Source: Gorsachius magnificus (taxonomy: Eukaryota; Chordata; Aves; Pelecaniformes; Ardeidae). From it: a stretch of DNA of 64,000 bases. Shown here piece by piece: positions 57,801 to 64,000 of this stretch. A model generated the notes under the pieces. That model was not told where the DNA came from and made no database searches. It worked only from the letters and a program-made list of their open reading frames with translations. The stretch is from contig CM067082.1 in the NCBI GenBank assembly GCA_034008185.1, forward strand, positions 158,169,895 through 158,233,894, in the 5' to 3' direction. Both the position numbers and the translations under genes were made by a program. Numbering within the stretch: the first letter of the stretch is position 1; each line of letters opens with the position of its first letter.

Positions 57801-59588
57801 TTCCAATCCAGATCACCGTCCCAGCCTACACATGATGAGCAAGGAGACAAGCTCGTTTAGTACACGGCCTTCACACTCCGCTTCCAACAGCTCATCAGCC
57901 CTCTGAGCTGATCAACAACATCCCAACCACGGGTACACCCTGCACTCAGTTATGGTCTTACTCCTGGCAGATGCTTATCCTCTAAGAGGACTGGGAGAGA
58001 TTGCTCAGCACGCACAAAAATGGAATGCTACTTTTCTGTGAGCCATCCAACTCTACCTGACGGTGGGAACCCCACTTTTCCCACGCAAACGCACAGCAGG
58101 GAAGAGATTCCTCACTGGTGGCTGGGACCAGCACACCTGCCTCCCTCAAGGAGGGCTGGAAAGGCTTAATTCAGGGTCCTGGTTCATGAACTCTGCAAGC
58201 CCTACTGCAGCAGCCTCGGTTCACAGGCTGATGTATTAATTTAAGTCAAATTGCCATTGGTGTTCATTGACAGTAACAGACTGGGCTGTGGTGTGTAGAG
58301 CCAAGGAACACACATGTTCCTCCACTCCCATTACAGACACCCAGAACAGAGGTGGGGGAGACAAGCAGGGGCAGTAACTGGTGTAACCACTGCAGTTACA
58401 CCTGCAAAAGGAAAAGCCTTAAGTCTTTCATGTTGCAAAATATCTCCTGTGTCTTCAGTCCACATTATTTGCAAGAACAAAACATGATTTCTGCTCTGTA
58501 AACATCTTCTCTCTCCACTCATACAGTCCTTGAAAATCTGCTTATAGAAAAAATCTTACATAAAAGCAGATTTTTGTCTCAAAAGCAAGTATCAGAAAAT
58601 TACCCACTACCACCCAAACACCGTGCCAACAGCAGAGCCCTGGACCTAACGCATGCAGAGCCATGTTCTTAGGGAAGTATTTCTCAAACTGTATTTACCA
58701 CGGGGCAGCATGAATCTTCCAGGGGAACAAGGATGCATGGAAGAATTGGGCTTTTTTTTCCCCTCCCTGGAAGCCTATTTGGGTTGGGTTAGCGTCCAGC
58801 AGGAAGGGGCACCAGATAACAAACACCACGAGGCGTACCATGATGAGTCTCTGGGCCAGCCTGGTCCTGGCGAAGAAGTAGATCACCCGCAGCCTCTTTG
58901 GCAGGCGCAGATTCCTGAAAGACGATGGCTGCAGGGTGATGGTGTGGGGGGTGGCAGGTCGCATAGCAGGCTGGCGTTCGTAGCGCTGAGAGCGGCTGAC
59001 AGGCTTTGCTGGGGGCATGCAGGCTTCTGCTGGCAACCGTTTGTTCAGATCAGCGAGCTGCCAAGGGAAAGGCAAACGTGTGAGAGCCGTGGCGGTGAGG
59101 TCCCTCAAGAGAAACACGTGCAGTCAGCTACCTTCGATACATGCCCACAGCGGAGCTCCCACCTTCACCCTCGAGTCAAATCTGTCCCAGCTTCTCTCCA
59201 GCACGCACTCTCCTCTTCGCCCAGCCATGGCCATCTGTGACCGTGTCTCTTTCCAGCCCATTTACCACAAATCTGCACGTTTATGCACCTGAGGGTGTCT
59301 TGTTCCCTCAAGCATCCTGTCCCCAGTCACTGAGTATGTGTAACTAAGCAAGTACTGCCCCAGAACTTTCACGGCTCGGTCTTTTCCATTTAGAGAGTGA
59401 AAATCACAGGGTGTGCTTCCTTTAATCGTTCCACAATAGCAAAGAAGGAAGACCCAAGGCAAACCCCCGTGTTCTCAGCCCTTCCTTACCTCCATACGGC
59501 GAATGTCAATGGACAGCACAGTAGTGAAGAAAAACATCTGCAGAAAGAAGTCAGAGACCAGGCCGACCACAGCGAAGAGGCAGAACTC
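45898..59588 (-). CDS. SCAP: SREBP cleavage-activating protein, C-terminal 13 coding exons
   Basis: SCAP binds sterol and INSIG in the ER and escorts SREBP to the Golgi for cleavage. In transcript order the exons are 59588-59490, 59057-58839, 57825-57392, 56694-56500, 55568-55367, 54498-54383, 54248-53678, 52500-52415, 52022-51940, 50952-50786, 49897-49817, 47030-46824, 46143-45898. They total 2,706 nt, exactly 902 codons including TGA. The human protein has 1,279 residues, so roughly the first 380 lie right of the window. Seen in order: the end of the sterol-sensing domain, the COPII-binding MELADL, the glycosylated luminal loop, the last membrane span, and the cytosolic WD40 domain ending [10 protein letters not shown]. 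All splice sites are canonical except a GC donor at 57391. No frame break was seen. Confidence 0.97.
46378..46795 (+). mobile_element. CR1 copy in last SCAP intron (antisense to SCAP)
   Basis: This 5'-truncated CR1 runs to the 3' terminus ATGATTCTGTGATTCTATG. It is nearly identical in reverse complement to 47380-47878. It lies between the last two SCAP exons. Confidence 0.93.
47380..47878 (-). mobile_element. CR1 copy in the preceding SCAP intron (sense to SCAP)
   Basis: It is an inverted near-copy of 46378-46795. They share, among others, CCAGCCCTGGGGGGATTTAA and CAAGTTGTGCCAGGGCAGG when read in the element's direction. It also contains a CTC-repeat stretch at 47825-47845. Confidence 0.93.
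48185..49455 (+). mobile_element. CR1 LINE with reverse-transcriptase remnant
   Basis: This is the longest CR1 in the window. Its frame is open from upstream (47925) to 49454, about 509 codons. Reverse-transcriptase wording includes '[20 protein letters not shown]', '[15 protein letters not shown]' and '[10 protein letters not shown]' (the catalytic box, followed by a changed residue), then the CR1 tail and ending CATTCTGTGATTCTATG. The endonuclease half is absent, so it cannot move by itself. It is antisense to SCAP. Confidence 0.95.
49500..49612 (+). mobile_element. CR1-like 3' terminus
   Basis: The end shows 'GGTTGGACCAGATGATCCTT', then TTTCCAACCTGGGATTCTAT. It directly follows the long CR1 and may belong to a different subfamily or repeat class. 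Confidence 0.6.
50205..50420 (+). mobile_element. CR1 3' fragment
   Basis: It shares GGAACAATTCCTTCCCCAAA, CAGCCCTGGGGGGATTTAAC and the 3' end TTTTCCAACAGAAAACG with the young copies at 46-47 kb and 62.9 kb. Confidence 0.9.
55183..55216. repeat. (AT)n-like microsatellite
   Basis: An AT-rich run, ATACATATAAATATATATAT, lies in the SCAP intron upstream (plus-strand left) of the exon at 55367. Confidence 0.85.
55367..55568 (-). other. SCAP: SCAP final membrane span and linker
   Basis: '[20 protein letters not shown]' is a clear membrane helix. '[20 protein letters not shown]' then leads into the first WD repeat at 54383-54498 ('[20 protein letters not shown]'). Confidence 0.94.
57392..57825 (-). 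other. SCAP: SCAP luminal loop exon with GC splice donor
   Basis: It begins '[19 protein letters not shown]' (membrane span), then carries the luminal loop with potential N-glycosylation sites ENQT and YYNITLAKR. The donor is AG/GCAAGT: only this junction joins AAA AG to A TAC ATC of the next exon in frame. The nearby GT would shift the frame. Confidence 0.93.
58839..59588 (-). other. SCAP: SCAP sterol-sensing domain end and MELADL loop
   Basis: The exon 59490-59588 encodes '[20 protein letters not shown]' and ends RRME. The exon 58839-59057 starts LADLNKRLP. The Sec24-binding hexapeptide MELADL is therefore intact but split between exons. '[20 protein letters not shown]' and '[12 protein letters not shown]' follow, up to the next membrane span. 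Confidence 0.95.
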
Positions 59589-62500
59589 CTGCAGACAGGA
59601 GACACTGATTAGCTACAGCAACTGCGGAGGCAACGGTAAAAATTTCAACTTCAGAAAAAGGGAAAGTCAGCAAACTCCTGCCCAGAGCGCAGGCCTGAGT
59701 CTGTTTTACTGACAAAGCCTATTATCGGTATTTTGTAACAGTTGAGAGTTTAGCCCTAAAGAAGTCTGCGTGAGAACTCAAAGGCATATTTACTCAGGTT
59801 CGCATTCTTTGCTCTTAGCCATAAAACATCAAAGCACTAAAGGAAAAATCGGCAGAGGATGTCTTCCCAGTTCACAAAGCCATGGCAGGGTGGCAGCCAG
59901 AGCTCTCAGCCTCTTGCCCACGTGTTCAAATCACAAAGGCAAACAGCCTGCAACCGTGACAGTTCCCTGCACTTTACCAACGAACCTCAGCCCTGATTTA
60001 AAGTTCCTCCAGGAACACAGGGTTGCTCAGGAACTGGATCAATCACTCTCCAACCAAAGCCAGACGACTGTAGCCACTGTACACCCATGTTCTTGTTTGT
60101 AGACATGCTCCAGGGCCCCAGCTAAACCATTTCTGCTTAAATCACACTTTTGGCTAATGAGTATTTGATGGGCACATTTCATTCCTACGCCCCTGGAAGA
60201 GAAGTCCCACGCCCACTCTGAGGTCGCTCAACACCAGGTATATGGGAAATAAGGTGTGCAAAAGCCGGTGTTTCCTAAACTTGCTGTAATGCTCCACTTT
60301 CCCCAGCAGGTGCCATTGCAGAAATAAGGATTAAAAGATTCTGCCGAGCAGCAGAAATGCAGTTGGCTCCCAGATCATCCGTACAAAACAAATGCACGCT
60401 CTTACCCTGATCCCCATGAATGCTAAGTGCCATCCCCTCTCCCCCCACTACATTCAAAACTTCACAGGAAGACAGAATTAAAATATTTTTGAGAGGCGTT
60501 TTTGTTTCCCTTGGAGGTACAAATTTCTGTCAGGACCTGTCAGGACCTAAAAAGGATCTAGTAAACATGGAGAGATGAAGAAAGCTGAACGTAAGCAGGA
60601 GGAAAAACCTTCAGCTAAACAACAGATTAAAGACCCTCACTTGCAGACCTGAGCTGGCAAACACCCACTGCCATTCACTGCCTGGCTGCTGGTGCCCAGG
60701 CGTGGCATTCTCAGTACGTTCTACGTCTGCCCCAGCTTCTTGCACAAGGCTGGAGGCCAATATCAGCACAGTGAAATGAAAAGAGAGAGTGTGAAAACCT
60801 GTAAACAACCTCGAAGCCCCCCCATCCTGTCCAAACTGTTCTCAAAACACAAGCAATCAACTGTTATTTAAAAACCAGTGTGATATGGAATGAGATAACC
60901 CACCAGGTCAGCTGCCCCTCCCCAAACCTCCCAGCAACAGCAGCACAAGGAAGCAGCTTCTCATCAGGTTTTTCTCTTTAGCCCCTTCCCCAACATCTGA
61001 CAGGAGGCTTGGGGAGCAGAGGGATGAAAACACAACACAGGTTCCTCTCTCTCAAGGAGAAAACCAGAAGGAAAGCAACGTCCAGACGGATTTCATCCAG
61101 ACCTCTGCAAACATGGGCTCCACAAACGGCAGGCTCTGCATAGAGGGATATTAACCCTGTTAATACCCCCACTTACTCAGGGTTAGAGACCTCTGAAGCT
61201 GCTAGCCCTGGAAATTGAAAATCATCTTATACTTGGATACTGCACACCCTATGGCAAAACCCAAAGTGATTTCAGGGGGCGCAGGAGTGGGCTCTTAGCG
61301 AAGTAGCGGATAAGAGATGGAAAGCACAGGGCGAGCGCTCGGCACACAGCCCTGCAGCATCTCAGGACCTTCAATGGTGACCCTGTGCCAGGAGAACGGG
61401 GGTCTCTACCCACCCGTGATGCGTGGTAGGAGGATTTCATTGGTCCTCGCAGTTACAAGGGATTTCAAGCGAATGCACAAATCTCATCTCCAGCCAAACT
61501 CTGTTTTAGGAGGAAGAGAGTCACGGAAAACATAGAAAATTCCCTTCTGCTAAACGAGCTGCACTGTCAAGGAGTAACCAAGGAAAAGGACGAGACCCAT
61601 TACAGCCCTTGGGGCAGGTGAGAGCCTTCAGCAAAGAAAAGCCTCCCTCTTCTGTTATTCCCCCTACCAGATAGCACCTGAACAACCCCAGCACTGCACT
61701 GCTCCCTCTGACAGCCTAGAGCAAAGGTCCCTGCCAGATTTACGCAGCCTGGATCTCTTTCTGCCAGATTCCTTGGACTCTGCAACGCGAGTACAGCACA
61801 TTATCTGTACAGTGTCCTTCACTCTCAGGGACGAAGATAAGGGGCGTACGCCAGGCTCCAGCAGAGCAGCTCTCGGTCTCTAACAGACAGCACCCCTGTG
61901 AGATTCTTCCTCCGGAGAAAGCAAGCATCCAAGGGAAGACAGGATCACACAGAGAGCAGGGAGTGGACGTCACCACATGTGCCAGCATGCTGGAATAAAT
62001 AGGAGTACTTTAATAGAGATAACACCGGGGTGGGGGCATGGTGTCACTGCTTCCCATGGCTCTGCTGACACTTACATGGCTCTGCCCCATCCCTTTTATC
62101 CCGTTCCTTTATCTCCTGTAATCAGTGCACCCTGCAAGCTCCTCTACAGCAGAGTGCAACAAGAAAGCGAACTGCCGCAGTGGCCTCCATGCAACAGGGC
62201 TGCTGGCACGACGCTCGCTCCACAGACACTGCCAAGCTTCGAATTCTGAGGTCAAGCAATGAAACAGAGGCCAAAAGGCACTAATATATCATACGGATGA
62301 GCTCAATTTAGACCCAAAGGATGGATCATGCCAGTGGTTGAGCTGAGGAAGCCCTGCAATCAGCTTCAAATAAAAAAATTAGGCCACAATAGGTGGCTGG
62401 CTGTAGCTTATTCTGCTATAGCTCCTCTCTTGCCGTCCTCTGGGATACCGAGAGAGGTTCAGGAACTGTGAAGCTCAGCCTCCAGTGCTCCAGTCCAACC

Positions 62501-62865
62501 TGAATGTTTAATCTTCTTAGATTACAACATGCTTTAATCTGCAGTCTCTACTGGTGACTCCCCAGTGCTAAGGCAAGGAGATCCACAACCCAACCCTCTT
62601 CACACGGTCACGCGTGGCCAGCAAGCACCCAGCAAGTGCCCAGAGTAGCTTCCAACTATGTAGATGTCGGGGTGCTCCTGCCTTTGCTTGTGGACTGCGC
62701 CTGCTAGAAGCTTCCAGAGACAACAGGCTGACACCCCCCTGAAGCCTTGGCTGCAGAGGTGCTATGGAACTGGCAATGAGGATTTGGCTAGGCAGTACTT
62801 CTGTTCCTGTGCCTCACCAGGCACGAGCCCTGCTTGGTCAAAGATCAGAAATCAAATGGTGTCAA
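59589..62865 (-). other. SCAP: SCAP intron, no exon recognised
   Basis: The upstream exon should end with the 'GYFTLVPAIQ' region of the sterol-sensing domain. Neither that nor earlier SCAP wording was found on the minus strand up to the window end, so the preceding exons lie outside. No clear mobile element was seen in this part. Confidence 0.6.
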
Positions 62866-63200
62866 CTAGGACAAGAAGAAACAGCCTCAAGTTGTGCCAG
62901 GGCAGGGTGAGGTTGGCCCTGGGGAACAATTCCTTCCCCAAAGGGCTGTCAGGCACTGGAAGGGGCTGCCCAGGGAAGGGTCGAGTCCCCAGCCCTGGGG
63001 GGATTTAACAGCTGGGCAGAGGCGGTGCTGAGGGCCAGGGTTTGGGGGTGGGATGGCAGGGGTAGGGGAACGGTTGGGCTTGATGATCTTAAAGATCTTT
63101 TCCAACCTAAATGAGTTAATGATTCTATGATTCTATGATCCTATGATTCTATGATTCCAATCTAAATGATTCTAAGATTCTATGATCCCAACGATTCTAC
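62866..63200 (+). mobile_element. CR1 3' fragment with terminal ATTCTATGAT microsatellite
   Basis: It is a young-looking CR1 3' end of the same type as 46378-46795. It is followed by an expanded ATTCTATGAT repeat at about 63120-63195. Confidence 0.93.
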
Positions 63201-64000
63201 GATCCTAACTTCCTGATGCAACTCGGCAAGCACAGTCCTGAAAAGGAGACTGCACAGCAGAGAAAGTAACACACTGCCAGGCAGAAGATGCTGTTTTCAG
63301 TGCTACACAGCCCCAGCAGCCTGACCCCTGACAGATCGTTCTGCCTTGAGCTGTCAGTTTACCCACCCATGAAACAGAGGCAGCGATAGCCGTGGTTGTA
63401 AAAACCTACAGATTCATCACTTTGGTGAAAGAGCCCCAAATGGACTGCCCACCCTAATTCTCAGAGCAGACATTCTGCACTAGGGTGGGTTTTTTCTTCC
63501 ATCCACTTATAAAGTGGATTAGCCAGCCCATAAAAAAGACCTTTGGAATAAAGTGGGAATAAAGGCGTCTGCACAGCAAAGGCACTGGGCAGTGTTAAGT
63601 TCTGCAATAGGAAGCTCATTTCCACAAACACGAGGAGCATGGATGGGTGGTCGGGAGGGAAATGAGCCCCTGCTCCAGCTTCTCCCAGGGCTGTCACAGC
63701 AAAGTGATCAGCCCCACAGCCTGGGGGTGACAGCCATTGCGATGACTCAGTGACAGAGGCTCTCCAAACCCATCTGTCCTGTACAAGCCCATGTGTCTGT
63801 GGTGCCGGCAACTGGAACGAGCAGGGTCTAAGCACCAGCAACTGGAACGGGGGCCACAGGGCACAGGGACCCACGTGTCTGTGTCACCAGCAACCGGAGC
63901 GCGTCAGAGTATGCACATCAGCATGTGATCACTAGTGACTGTTGAGCCAGGCAGCTGGCGAGCAGGGTGAGTGGCTTGGGAGCCAGGTACGTGGGTGTCC
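63201..64000. other. Presumed SCAP intron, nothing recognised
   Basis: No exon, RNA gene or repeat was recognised. A minus-strand open frame of 137 codons (63461-63874) resembles no known protein. Confidence 0.45.

Noticed and set aside
58655..58680. Possible SCAP exon with 'KNMA' on the minus strand
   Set aside because: The flanking residues do not match SCAP, no splice sites fit, and it lies between exons that already join in frame.
63110..63200. ATTCTATGAT tandem repeat as an independent microsatellite
   Set aside because: It is the expanded 3' terminal repeat of the adjacent CR1 copy.

Overview
The window is vertebrate nuclear DNA, most likely from a bird. It carries many CR1 LINE fragments, including several ending in the ATTCTATGAT-type 3' microsatellite typical of avian CR1. 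It is very GC-rich, with short introns, long G and C runs and many intronic minisatellites, as on avian microchromosome-like DNA. The proteins are clear vertebrate orthologs. Species and chromosome cannot be fixed from sequence alone.

Layout. 0-12 kb: no recognisable coding exon, scattered CR1 pieces and a 49-bp AT palindrome; probably intron of a minus-strand gene whose CpG-island promoter lies near 12.3 kb (CCM2 is the candidate, by human gene order only). 12.4-13.4 kb: one CR1 inserted inside another. 13.6-14.76 kb: a spliced, apparently non-coding plus-strand gene with NRF1 and CRE promoter sites, in the position of the snoRNA host gene SNHG15. 14.98-24.3 kb: MYO1G (+), a class I myosin with about 22 exons and minisatellite-filled introns. 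25.5-44.1 kb: PTPN23/HD-PTP (+), 25 exons, with three RFX X-box sites in its promoter. 44.4-59.6 kb: the 3' thirteen coding exons of SCAP (-), convergent with PTPN23; its N-terminal exons lie beyond the right edge. 59.6-64 kb: SCAP intron.

How the genes relate. MYO1G is a membrane-bound motor of blood cells, HD-PTP is an ESCRT-associated Bro1 adaptor and probable pseudophosphatase, and SCAP is the sterol sensor that escorts SREBP from ER to Golgi. They are not an operon or pathway, so the interest lies in arrangement. PTPN23-SCAP are neighbours in human (3p21.31), and MYO1G-SNHG15-CCM2 are neighbours in human (7p13). Here the two blocks meet at 24.3-25.5 kb.

Quality. SCAP reads cleanly throughout. 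MYO1G and PTPN23 show apparent one-base frame or splice breaks at G/C homopolymers, including loss of the PTPN23 catalytic P-loop codons. Assembly error is the most likely cause, but this is unproven. The most unusual finds are a minisatellite that has copied a MYO1G splice donor, an inverted CR1 pair around a SCAP exon, the nested CR1 with a visible target duplication, and the triple X-box promoter.
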